DNA from: an uncultured Collinsella sp.
GTDB lineage: Bacteria > Actinomycetota > Coriobacteriia > Coriobacteriales > Coriobacteriaceae
NCBI GenBank assembly: GCA_902495265.1
Contig: CABUWR010000023.1
Span: forward strand, 1-10,974
Length of the DNA stretch: 10,974 nucleotides
Direction: 5' to 3'
Under the pieces are notes generated by a model, which ran no database searches, was not told where the DNA came from, and saw nothing but the letters and a program-made list of their open reading frames with translations. Shown here piece after piece: positions 1-5,486 of the stretch (the stretch's first letter is position 1; the number at the start of each line of letters is the position of its first letter). A program made the position numbers and the translations under genes.

Positions 1-162
1 CTGGAAGACCTGAGCAACAAGGCACAGGAGCTTGGGGGTAAGGCCCAGGAGCTGGGCGACACGGCTCAGAACCTCGGCGATACCGCACAGAACCTGGGCG
101 ATATGGCAACGAACGCCTGGGGTGCCCTGCAAAACGGTATTTCGGGCGCGCAGGGGAACTAG
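1..162 (+). CDS. 3' end of a gene coding for seven-residue amphipathic repeats (partial)
   Basis: Frame 1 is open from the first base to a TAG at 160-162, giving the last 53 residues of a protein whose start is outside the window. The tail has four near-identical seven-residue units of the type (K/T)AQ(E/N)LG(G/D), then a degenerate unit and a short Gly/Asn-rich end. A seven-residue period with Ala and Leu at fixed positions predicts a long amphipathic or coiled-coil helix, as in LEA-like, YtxH-like or apolipoprotein-like tails. I cannot name the family from this fragment. The gene is convergent with the CDF transporter gene, and a hairpin terminator lies about 35 bp after the stop. The reading frame is well supported by the repeat; the function is unknown. 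Confidence 0.75.
   Translation: MEDLSNKAQELGGKAQELGDTAQNLGDTAQNLGDMATNAWGALQNGISGAQGN
19..102 (+). repeat. Four tandem 21-bp coding repeats
   Basis: Four consecutive 21-bp units (19-39, 40-60, 61-81, 82-102) each encode one heptad of the form xAQxLGx. The units differ mostly by single bases, and units 3 and 4 give identical peptides (TAQNLGD). This is a coding tandem repeat that could expand or contract by slippage without changing frame. It probably continues beyond the left edge of the window. Confidence 0.8.
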
Positions 163-196
163 CGGTCGAGCGGCTAGAGCCTTAGCAGTGCAAACA

Positions 197-264
197 AAAA
201 CGGGACGCAGGATCGCGTGACCGGGCGCGTAGGCGCGTTGGTCGGCGGTCCTGCGTCCCGTTTT
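197..264. terminator. Bidirectional intrinsic terminator between convergent genes
   Basis: A perfect 16-bp inverted repeat (197-212 with 249-264) surrounds a 36-nt GC-rich centre that can itself fold (GACC at 219-222 with GGTC near 240, plus GCGC pairs). On the + strand the stem ends in TTTT; on the - strand it ends in TTTTTGTTTG. It lies between the + strand gene ending at 162 and the - strand gene ending at 273, so it can terminate both. Confidence 0.85.
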
Positions 265-272
265 GCTGTCGA

Positions 273-1454
273 TTACAGCTGCTCGGCCGGACGGTCGGGC
301 GAGCTGAAGCCCGAGTCAAATGTGACGACGCACGAGGCATCGGGCCGGAGCTCGTGCACGATGCGCGTGACGAGCTCCAGCAGCTCCTCGTCGGATATGT
401 CAAAGCCGTCGGGACGCACCAGGTCAAACGAAACGAACCCGTCGTGCTCGTGCAGGTCGTGGATGGAGAGCGCGGGATCGATCTGCATGATGCCGCGCTT
501 GACCCAGCCGCGCAGGTCGTCGCCGGTGGTGGCGATGGGGTCGCAGTGCAGCGTGATACCGATGCCCATCTGCCGTTTGATATCGTGCTCGATGGTGTCC
601 AGGATCTCGTGATGTTCAAACGCATCGCCCTCGCCGGGCATTTCCACGTGTGCGCTGGCAAACTGGCGGCCGGGGCCGTAGTCGTGCACCATCAGGTCGT
701 GTGTGCCTAGGACCTGCGGATACGACATGATCTTGTCGCGGATTGCCTGGACGAGCTTGGGGTCGGGCGCTTGCCCCAACAGCGGGCTGATGGCGTTGCG
801 CACCAGGCCCATGCCGCTGATGCAGATGAAGATGCCCACGCCCAGGCCTGCCCAGCCATCGAGGTCAAAGCCGGTCGTCTGCGAAATTAGCGCTGCGGCC
901 AGGACCGAGCCCGAGGTGATGACGTCGTTTTTGGAGTCCTGCGCCGTGGCGATAAGCGTCTCGGAATCGATGCGGTTGCCCAGCGTGCGGTTGAACGCCG
1001 CCATCCAAAACTTGACGAGCATGGACAGGACAAGGGCTGCCATGGAGAGCGCCGAATACGCGGTGGGGGAGGGCTTGATGATTTTGGTGACCGACTCCAG
1101 GATCAGGTTGATGCCGACGGCGCAAACGAGGACGGCGACAAACAGTCCCGCCAAGTACTCGTAGCGGCCGTGGCCATAGGGGTGCCCTTCGTCGGCCGGG
1201 CGGCTGGCAAGGCGGAACCCGAGCAGGCTCACGATGTTGCTCGAGGCGTCGGAAAGGTTGTTGAAGGCATCGGCGATAAGCGAGACGGAGCCCGCGAGCA
1301 GACCAGCTATGCCCTTGGCCAGGCACAGCGTGATGTTGAGGCCGATGCAGATGAGGCTTGCGGCAAAACCCGCGTTGGTGCGGCAGGAGGTATCGACCGG
1401 CTCGCTTTCGCTGCCAGGAACAAGCGTATGTACCAGCCGATTTACAAATAGCAT
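273..1454 (-). CDS. Cation diffusion facilitator (CDF) metal exporter, probably Mn-type, with duplicated C-terminal domain
   Basis: This is a 393-residue CDF transporter that would export a divalent metal from the cytoplasm in exchange for protons. The ATG at 1454 was chosen because GAGGAGA lies 6 nt upstream; the frame stays open for 18 more codons with no better start. The membrane part spans residues 25-225 and includes the family sequence around residues 58-100 (ADAFNNLSD, then RPADEGHPYGHGRYE). The transport-site pairs are N65xxxD69 and D173xxxD177. Asn rather than His or Asp at the first position, together with DxxxD, resembles manganese CDFs such as MntE more than zinc CDFs; the metal assignment is inference. 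Residues 225-305 form the usual cytoplasmic dimer domain with conserved His residues (H252, H269, H303). Residues 325-385 look like a second, diverged copy of it. It is divergent from the zinc-ribbon gene at 1714. Confidence 0.9.
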   Translation of the reverse strand: MLFVNRLVHTLVPGSESEPVDTSCRTNAGFAASLICIGLNITLCLAKGIAGLLAGSVSLIADAFNNLSDASSNIVSLLGFRLASRPADEGHPYGHGRYEYLAGLFVAVLVCAVGINLILESVTKIIKPSPTAYSALSMAALVLSMLVKFWMAAFNRTLGNRIDSETLIATAQDSKNDVITSGSVLAAALISQTTGFDLDGWAGLGVGIFICISGMGLVRNAISPLLGQAPDPKLVQAIRDKIMSYPQVLGTHDLMVHDYGPGRQFASAHVEMPGEGDAFEHHEILDTIEHDIKRQMGIGITLHCDPIATTGDDLRGWVKRGIMQIDPALSIHDLHEHDGFVSFDLVRPDGFDISDEELLELVTRIVHELRPDASCVVTFDSGFSSPDRPAEQL

Positions 1455-1633
1455 GGCGTATCTCCTCGCATTCTTATTAAGGGGATAGTGTAGCTCGCGC
1501 AGACGCAACGTATACCGATGCTCAGAAAATGCAGCAATGGTCTGCCGGCGCTAACGGGCGCGTGGCGGAGGGGGCGACTGTCCGCGCGCCTTCGAGTTCA
1601 CTGCGCCTTCCCGTTCGACCGAGTGCTCCATTT

Positions 1634-1645
1634 TGGGCCACATGG
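1634..1645 (+). promoter_or_regulatory. Candidate regulatory motif TGGGCCACATGG (copy 3)
   Basis: This 12-mer lies 68 bp upstream of the ATG at 1714. It differs by one base from the TGGGACACATGG found upstream of both lipoprotein genes, and all three share the same orientation relative to the downstream gene. A shared transcription-factor site is the likeliest meaning, but this is inference from three occurrences. Confidence 0.4.
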
Positions 1646-1667
1646 GTATGGGCACGCGCCGATTTGC

Positions 1668-1686
1668 TCGACATACTTAATGTCGA
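1668..1686. promoter_or_regulatory. Inverted repeat TCGACAT-N5-ATGTCGA, possible operator
   Basis: A perfect 7-bp inverted repeat with a 5-nt spacer ends 27 bp before the ATG of the zinc-ribbon gene. The spacer and inner arm include TACTTAAT, which could serve as a -10 element. Such a site over a -10 would suit a dimeric repressor. No convincing -35 box was found. Confidence 0.4.
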
Positions 1687-1713
1687 CAGCCCTGTGCAAA
1701 GGAGGACGTTTCC

Positions 1714-3051
1714 ATGGACGAGATGTTTGCCATTAAATGCCAAAACTGCGGCGGCCCCATGTATTCGCACCAGGCAAAGCGCAGCTTTGAGTGCGCCTAT
1801 TGCGAAACGGTTATTCCGTGGCAAGCGGACGCCGGGGAGCCCAAGAGCGCCCTGGGTATCCGTCATACGCCGCTGACGGTGGTTGACGGGCTGCTCAAGC
1901 TCACGCACGTCTCGCAGCTCGAGCGCCCGGAGGACCCGGACTGGTATTTCTTCAATGCGCACTGGCGCAATCAGTCGGTTCTGGAGCATCTGCTGTGGGA
2001 AGATCGCGGAACGGCGCAGGAGTTCCAAGAGGCGACGCACGTGAGCATTCCCTGCCCCTTCTGCGGCGCGTCCTTTGAGGGGTCATCGACCCAGCGCGTG
2101 TTTGAGTGCCCGTCGTGCGGCAACAAGATTGGCGTGGCCGACCTGCTCAAGCCCGGTACGTTTAGCAAACGCCTGACCATGGGCGTGGGTGCCGAATACG
2201 TTCCCGAACAGGGCGTCCCCTGTGAGATATCGCCGCAGCAGGCGCGTGCCAACGCGCTGCAGCTGGTGCGCCGGTACCCCGACGCCTTTGCCGGGCACAA
2301 CGTGGAAGACGCGATTCAAAATGACATGATGCTCTTCTACTTCCCCATGGCGCTCGCGGACTTGCGCATGATGGCGTCCTTCCCGGGCAAGGGGCTGAGC
2401 AAGGAGACCCTGGTGTACTACGAGGTGCTCGACTGGGCGTATCCGCGGGCAAACTACCTGGACGTTCGCCTTATGGGCATTTTGGAGCCGTGGGAATTTG
2501 GCAAGGTGGGGCCGTTCGATCCTGCCATGCAGGAAGGTGACTTCCGCGTTGTCTCCGTCGATGCGTCCACCAAGGACCAGGTGGTCATTGATAAGCTGGC
2601 GCTCGACGTTGCAGGCAACGATGCCGAGGCGGTGCTGGGGCTCAATAAAAAGAGCATCCGAACCTGGGCGCGCAAGGTTCGCAAGCATAAGGACGGCCTG
2701 GTGATGGTGCCGGTCTACTTTGTCGATCGCCCGGCGTCGGATAGCCGCGACGGCGAGCAAGTGCGCATCGCCGTGAACGGCCAGACGGGTCGCGCGGCCG
2801 CGGTGGTGTTTAGCGACAAACGCGAGACGCATGTGGTGGCACCGCTCAATCCCAACGTGATGCTGTCGAGCGAAAGCACCGTGCACGCCACGCCCATCGA
2901 GGTCAAATACGTTAAATCGCCCTTCCTATACCAGATCGTACGTCGCGGAGGCGGCGAGCAACCGCGGCAGGCGGCGGCAGCTGCCGAGGGCTCTTACCGA
3001 GAGGAGAAGCCCAAGCGCAAGGGCCTGTTCGGCGCGCTATTTGGGAAGTAG
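1714..3051 (+). CDS. Double zinc-ribbon protein of unknown function
   Basis: This is a 445-residue soluble protein with no signal peptide or membrane segment. Its start is fixed by AAAGGAGG at 1698-1705, 8 nt before the ATG. Two treble-clef/zinc-ribbon units are visible: C9xxC12...C27xxC30 and C114xxC117...C132xxC135. Each is a TFIIB/rubredoxin-like Cys4 knuckle pair expected to bind one zinc. The middle (residues 170-320) is mixed alpha/beta and unassigned. Residues 329-360 read VMVPVYFVDRP...VRIAVNGQTGR, which resembles a VPVW...NGQTGK block I recall from uncharacterised bacterial zinc-ribbon proteins. The C-terminus is low complexity and basic, ending KRKGLFGALFGK, and could contact nucleic acid or membrane. 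The gene stands alone, divergent from the CDF gene. Function is unknown; some databases label such proteins as TFIIB-type zinc-ribbon or PriA-like, which I would not trust as a role. Confidence 0.85.
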   Translation: MDEMFAIKCQNCGGPMYSHQAKRSFECAYCETVIPWQADAGEPKSALGIRHTPLTVVDGLLKLTHVSQLERPEDPDWYFFNAHWRNQSVLEHLLWEDRGTAQEFQEATHVSIPCPFCGASFEGSSTQRVFECPSCGNKIGVADLLKPGTFSKRLTMGVGAEYVPEQGVPCEISPQQARANALQLVRRYPDAFAGHNVEDAIQNDMMLFYFPMALADLRMMASFPGKGLSKETLVYYEVLDWAYPRANYLDVRLMGILEPWEFGKVGPFDPAMQEGDFRVVSVDASTKDQVVIDKLALDVAGNDAEAVLGLNKKSIRTWARKVRKHKDGLVMVPVYFVDRPASDSRDGEQVRIAVNGQTGRAAAVVFSDKRETHVVAPLNPNVMLSSESTVHATPIEVKYVKSPFLYQIVRRGGGEQPRQAAAAAEGSYREEKPKRKGLFGALFGK

Positions 3052-3112
3052 GGGGGCAGTACGGGACAGTGCGCAGTAGTGCGAGCTGTCCGTCGTAGTA
3101 GATCTAAATAAA

Positions 3113-3145
3113 CGGTGGGACGGCTGCAAAAGAGCCGCCCCACCG
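3113..3145 (-). terminator. Strong hairpin, terminator oriented for the - strand
   Basis: Arms 3113-3125 and 3133-3145 pair at 12 of 13 positions around a 7-nt loop. On the - strand the stem is followed by TTTATTTAG; on the + strand no T-run follows. It would stop leftward transcription arriving from the ADP-ribosylglycohydrolase side. It could also protect the 3' end of rightward mRNA from the zinc-ribbon gene. Confidence 0.65.
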
Positions 3146-3225
3146 GGTAAAATCAAGGTGTGCCGCGGAACCCGCTCCTCAGTCGGTCAACTTTGGAAGC
3201 GCGGGCAACGCAGGTGCTAATGTCT

Positions 3226-3252
3226 AAAGGGCCGGCTGCAACCGGCCCTTTT
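3226..3252. terminator. Intrinsic terminator, perfect 10-bp stem
   Basis: AAAGGGCCGG at 3226-3235 pairs perfectly with CCGGCCCTTT at 3242-3251 around a 6-nt loop. A TTTT run follows on the + strand, and the stem has a weaker CCCTTTAG exit on the - strand. It sits between the zinc-ribbon gene and the convergent ADP-ribosylglycohydrolase gene and can serve both directions. Confidence 0.75.
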
Positions 3253-3408
3253 CTGCGGCAGCGGGGATTCGAATACCAACACGGTGTTCGGCCCCACGGT
3301 ACTTTGCTCTGTGACGAACGGACCCATGACGGCGCATTCTGTAATCATCATTTATGCGGTCCCTTAATCATTTGCGTTGACTGACATTGTCTTCGTTGAA
3401 GGCGTGTC

Positions 3409-4326
3409 CTAAAACAAACACCGTTCTATCAGCTCTTTACCGCGTAGGGTGTCGATCCACTCCTGTGGAATGGCGTCGATACCGTATGCCGTGCCGGCGA
3501 GGGCGCCGGCGACGGCTGCGGTGGTGTCGGCGTCGTCGCCCAGGTTGACGGCGGCAAGCACGCAGCTTTTGTAGCTGTTAGTGTTGACAAAGCACCAGGT
3601 GGCTGCCTTAAGGGTGTCACGCACGAAGCCACCTGACTCGATCTCCTGCTCAGGCACGCCTTTCAGATGGAGCGCCCACGAGGGGAGCATGTCATTCATC
3701 ACATCCCTCATCAGCTCGACAAATATGATGCACGCGTCGGTTGACGTTCTGTGGGCGTGCGTAATCGCGGAGACCTTGCTGACCTCATCGTCTGTTGCAT
3801 CGGTGAACGCCAGGGGCGCGATGCGCATGAGCGAACCGTTGCCGTTGTCGCGCTCGCCAGAGCCTCCTTTGCCGGCACGCAAGGCGCGGGCGGTTGTGCC
3901 GCCATAATCGAAAACGCCGTCGATCGTATACTCGCCACGGGCAATCCAACTTACGAACTTATCTCGCATGTCCTCGGTGTCAATGCGGCCGAGCTCTCTG
4001 ATGGAGTCGCTGGTGGCGAGCGTCATAGATGTGTCGTCGCTCCAGGTGCCCGCGGGCTGCCCGTGCGTGCCGTAGCCGATCATGTCCGTGCATTCGAACG
4101 TTCCGCGGGGCCTGAACTCGTAAGGAACGCCCAGCGCGTCGCCGACGGCGAGCCCATAGATGCAGTCGCGTAGCGCTGGTTTCGACGTGTGTCTTCGTTT
4201 CGTTGTAGGGGGCGCTGGCGAGATGAGCCGAAATCCCTCTGAATCGCTCTTGCGTCGTGCGGCCATGTCCTCGGCAGAGCGCACGTTAGGTGCGCTTTCG
4301 GTGATGGCCTGATTGATGCCCGTCAT
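3409..4326 (-). CDS. ADP-ribosylglycohydrolase (DraG/ARH family)
   Basis: This is a 305-residue cytoplasmic hydrolase of the DraG/ARH fold, which removes ADP-ribose from proteins or small molecules using two Mg/Mn ions. The ATG at 4326 was chosen for its AAGAGGAG 6 nt upstream; an upstream in-frame ATG at 4428 has no ribosome binding site and would put the palindrome inside the coding sequence. All family motifs are present: GLAVGDALG (58-66), WSDDTSM (95-101, metal ligands), NGNGSLMR (161-168), THAHR (189-193) and GDDADT (263-268, metal ligands). It should therefore be active. Residues 1-50 are an unrelated, basic, probably disordered leader. It lies 139 bp downstream of the HicB-HTH gene on the same strand, so co-transcription is likely unless the intervening palindrome acts on it. 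The substrate is unknown; reversal of a toxin-type or regulatory ADP-ribosylation is possible but unproven. Confidence 0.93.
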   Translation of the reverse strand: MTGINQAITESAPNVRSAEDMAARRKSDSEGFRLISPAPPTTKRRHTSKPALRDCIYGLAVGDALGVPYEFRPRGTFECTDMIGYGTHGQPAGTWSDDTSMTLATSDSIRELGRIDTEDMRDKFVSWIARGEYTIDGVFDYGGTTARALRAGKGGSGERDNGNGSLMRIAPLAFTDATDDEVSKVSAITHAHRTSTDACIIFVELMRDVMNDMLPSWALHLKGVPEQEIESGGFVRDTLKAATWCFVNTNSYKSCVLAAVNLGDDADTTAAVAGALAGTAYGIDAIPQEWIDTLRGKELIERCLF

Positions 4327-4374
4327 GGAAAACTCCTCTTGCACTTCGGATTGGAGATGCGTGGCAATCAGCGG

Positions 4375-4441
4375 CAATATGTCCAGCTCGATTCGCGACG
4401 CAGTGCGTCGCGAATCGAGAGAACTCAATGGTCAATATGTC
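4375..4441. repeat. 9-bp direct repeats flanking the palindrome
   Basis: CAATATGTC occurs at 4375-4383 and 4433-4441, one copy on each side of the 33-bp palindrome and 58 bp apart start to start. Read on the coding (-) strand these are GACATATTGCC and GACATATTGAC. They could be paired operator half-sites, or less likely a target-site duplication, since the gaps to the palindrome are unequal (3 and 13 nt). Confidence 0.5.
4387..4419. promoter_or_regulatory. 33-bp palindrome (perfect 16-bp inverted repeat, 1-nt centre)
   Basis: Arms 4387-4402 and 4404-4419 are exact reverse complements around one base (G4403); the arm core is ATTCGCGACGCA. There is no T-run after the stem on either strand, so it does not look like an intrinsic terminator. 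It lies in the gap between the HicB-HTH stop and the ADP-ribosylglycohydrolase start. It could be an operator for the HTH protein, a processing or stability hairpin in a dicistronic mRNA, or a leader hairpin. Confidence 0.75.
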
Positions 4442-4465
4442 AAAATGGTATGCATAGACGTCTCT

Positions 4466-4918
4466 TTACACGGCAACAGGCATTTCTTTCGGGCGTCCTG
4501 CCTTTGGTGCGTCGGCGAGTCGTGCCTCGATGGAAGCTTTGGACACCATGCGCTTGGTGCCATCCTTCCATGAATCCAACAGTCCTGCATTTATCAGTTG
4601 CGATACCCGTGCTGAGCTAACACCGAGCATACGCGCGGCATCCGCTGCGGTGACGGCGGGGATGTCGCCGAGTTCGCGACTGACGGCCACGGCGATAATC
4701 TTGCCACCGTGCTGCGGCTCGTGGCCAAAGTCCGGCGCAGGCAGGTCGACGCCTCCCATTAGGTGGTCATCGACCATGCATGCGAGAAAATCAGCGGCGC
4801 TTTCGACAGCGTCGTTTAGGTCGGATCCGAACGTTCCACCTCCGCCCAGCGAGCCACATGGCACAGCGTCGACAACGCCGTCCGAATCAAAGAACTCGAA
4901 TTCCCATACGTAAACCAT
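4466..4918 (-). CDS. HicB-like protein fused to a helix-turn-helix domain
   Basis: This is a 150-residue protein. AGGAGG at 4925-4930 lies 6 nt before the ATG. Residues 1-65 have the HicB-like antitoxin pattern: an initial beta strand MVYVWEFEFFDSDG, then GTFGSDLNDAVESAADFL, then a GGVDLPAP segment like the G..LP.P end of HicB_lk domains. Residues 88-134 (VTAADAARMLGVSSARVSQLINAGLL...K.MVSKASIEARL) form a MerR/excisionase-type helix-turn-helix, so the protein probably binds DNA. HicB antitoxins normally neutralise a small HicA RNase encoded beside them. No HicA-like ORF is visible on either side; the next gene is the ADP-ribosylglycohydrolase. The protein may be an orphan antitoxin, a stand-alone regulator or part of a new pair. 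A TATTAT at 4940-4945 (- strand) could be its -10 box, but no good -35 accompanies it. The HicB call is by pattern only. Confidence 0.75.
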   Translation of the reverse strand: MVYVWEFEFFDSDGVVDAVPCGSLGGGGTFGSDLNDAVESAADFLACMVDDHLMGGVDLPAPDFGHEPQHGGKIIAVAVSRELGDIPAVTAADAARMLGVSSARVSQLINAGLLDSWKDGTKRMVSKASIEARLADAPKAGRPKEMPVAV

Positions 4919-5046
4919 GTAAGACCTCCTCTAATGGCGAATAATACGAGGCGTACTCCTAGAAGCATTGCCAGTCGCATCGATGCGGCTGATCATGTCT
5001 ATCTTAAAGCCTCGCGCGGACTCGAATTTCAATGTCGCCTAGCGCC

Positions 5047-5076
5047 TTCGTGCAGGATTCCCGAAGTGACTAAAAT
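5047..5076 (+). promoter_or_regulatory. Possible promoter of the PH-domain-like pseudogene
   Basis: TAAAAT at 5071-5076 is a fair -10 box. TTCGTG at 5047-5052, 18 bp upstream, is a weak -35. They lie about 45 bp before the start codon at 5122, a sensible distance. The call rests mainly on the -10. Confidence 0.3.
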
Positions 5077-5121
5077 GTGACCATAGAGGCAGTTTTAGCG
5101 AACCCCATGGGAGTGACACGC

Positions 5122-5391
5122 ATGGACAACAGCACCTTGTTGTTCCAGGACAAAGGTTCGGGCATGTTTAAAGACGTCAAGATCTAGCCTAACCGTATCG
5201 AGGTGCTCAAGAATGGTACTTTCGGCGGCAAGCATATCGAGATTGTCTACCTTAAGGACATCACGGGAGTCAACAGGATCAAGGGCCGCGACGTTTTTCT
5301 GCGCAACAGGTTGTTGACTGCCTGTGTCTTTAGCCTGAGTAGCCGTGCGAAGGCCCAGGAATTTGTGAACGCGCTGAACATGGTGATGTAG
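5122..5391 (+). pseudogene. PH-domain-like small protein interrupted by an in-frame amber stop
   Basis: Reading from ATG 5122 (GGGAG 8 nt upstream), codon 22 is TAG (5185-5187). The same frame then continues without interruption to TAG 5389-5391, giving 88 sense codons plus the amber. The residues on either side read through sensibly: FKDVKI*PNRIEVLKNG, then KHIEIVYLKDITGV, then FSLSSRAKAQEFVNALN. Alternating strands, a central IVYLKDITGV and a terminal helix ending in AQEFVNALN match the small bacterial PH (bPH/SHOCT-associated) domains. A single change from CAG (Gln) would create the TAG. This is either a recent pseudogene, a sequencing error or a read-through gene; translation could also restart downstream, but no good internal site is seen. 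Confidence 0.7.
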
Positions 5392-5424
5392 CTTATGGCG
5401 GCGTTCGGGCCAAGGTAAAAATTG

Positions 5425-5451
5425 GGGGCGCAGAACGGTGCTCTGCGCCCC
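5425..5451 (-). terminator. Intrinsic terminator of the phospholipase gene
   Basis: GGGGCGCAGA at 5425-5434 pairs perfectly with 5442-5451 around a 7-nt loop. On the - strand the stem is followed by CAATTTTTAC, a good T-run. It begins 36 bp after the phospholipase stop at 5487. The + strand exit has no T-run, so it works mainly leftward. Confidence 0.8.
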
Positions 5452-5486
5452 TCATCGAGTCGATACGTCCGAAAGTGCCGGTTGGC

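Larger units (their letters stand above)
3052..3408. other. Gene-free intergenic stretch with three hairpins
   Basis: The 357 bp between the convergent zinc-ribbon and ADP-ribosylglycohydrolase genes hold no gene I can support. They contain a two-part hairpin at 3064-3091 (GGACAG/CTGTCC around CGCA/TGCG), a strong hairpin at 3113-3145 and a terminator at 3226-3252. The stretch after 3253 shows nothing recognisable. A small ORF at 3160-3384 on the + strand has no ribosome binding site, runs through the terminator hairpin and was not accepted. Confidence 0.6.

Noticed and set aside
182..661. Several 100-160 codon ORFs antisense to the CDF gene and, elsewhere, to the phospholipase gene
   Set aside because: They mirror coding genes, lack ribosome binding sites and encode Arg/Ser/Pro-rich shadow peptides.
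3173..3222. Leftward peptide end APALPALPKLTD before a stop, as if the tail of a lost gene
   Set aside because: An in-frame stop lies just upstream, leaving only about a dozen codons. This is too short to support as a remnant.
3146..3252. GGGCAAC...GGTGCTAAT before a terminator, resembling the SAM-I riboswitch core
   Set aside because: The upstream conserved parts (kink-turn, GAGGGA, TGGCCC..TGA) are absent, the helices do not form, and no gene follows on that strand.
3262..3277. GGGGATTCGAATACC, which looks like the T-arm of a leftward tRNA
   Set aside because: The T-stem fails at the two inner pairs (including the invariant 53-61 pair), no matching acceptor strand is found 70-90 nt away and no anticodon arm is visible. 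ATTCGAAT is simply palindromic.
3160..3384. 74-codon ORF on the + strand
   Set aside because: No ribosome binding site, runs through a terminator hairpin, and the peptide has no recognisable pattern.
4438..4443. Perfect -35 box TTGACA on the - strand upstream of the ADP-ribosylglycohydrolase gene
   Set aside because: No acceptable -10 lies 16-19 bp downstream, where the palindrome begins. The hexamer is part of the repeated CAATATGTC element, so an internal promoter is not supported.
4976..4987. 12-bp palindrome CGCATCGATGCG upstream of the HicB-HTH gene
   Set aside because: It is short, composed of common GC-rich steps and not repeated nearby. It could be an operator but chance is not excluded.
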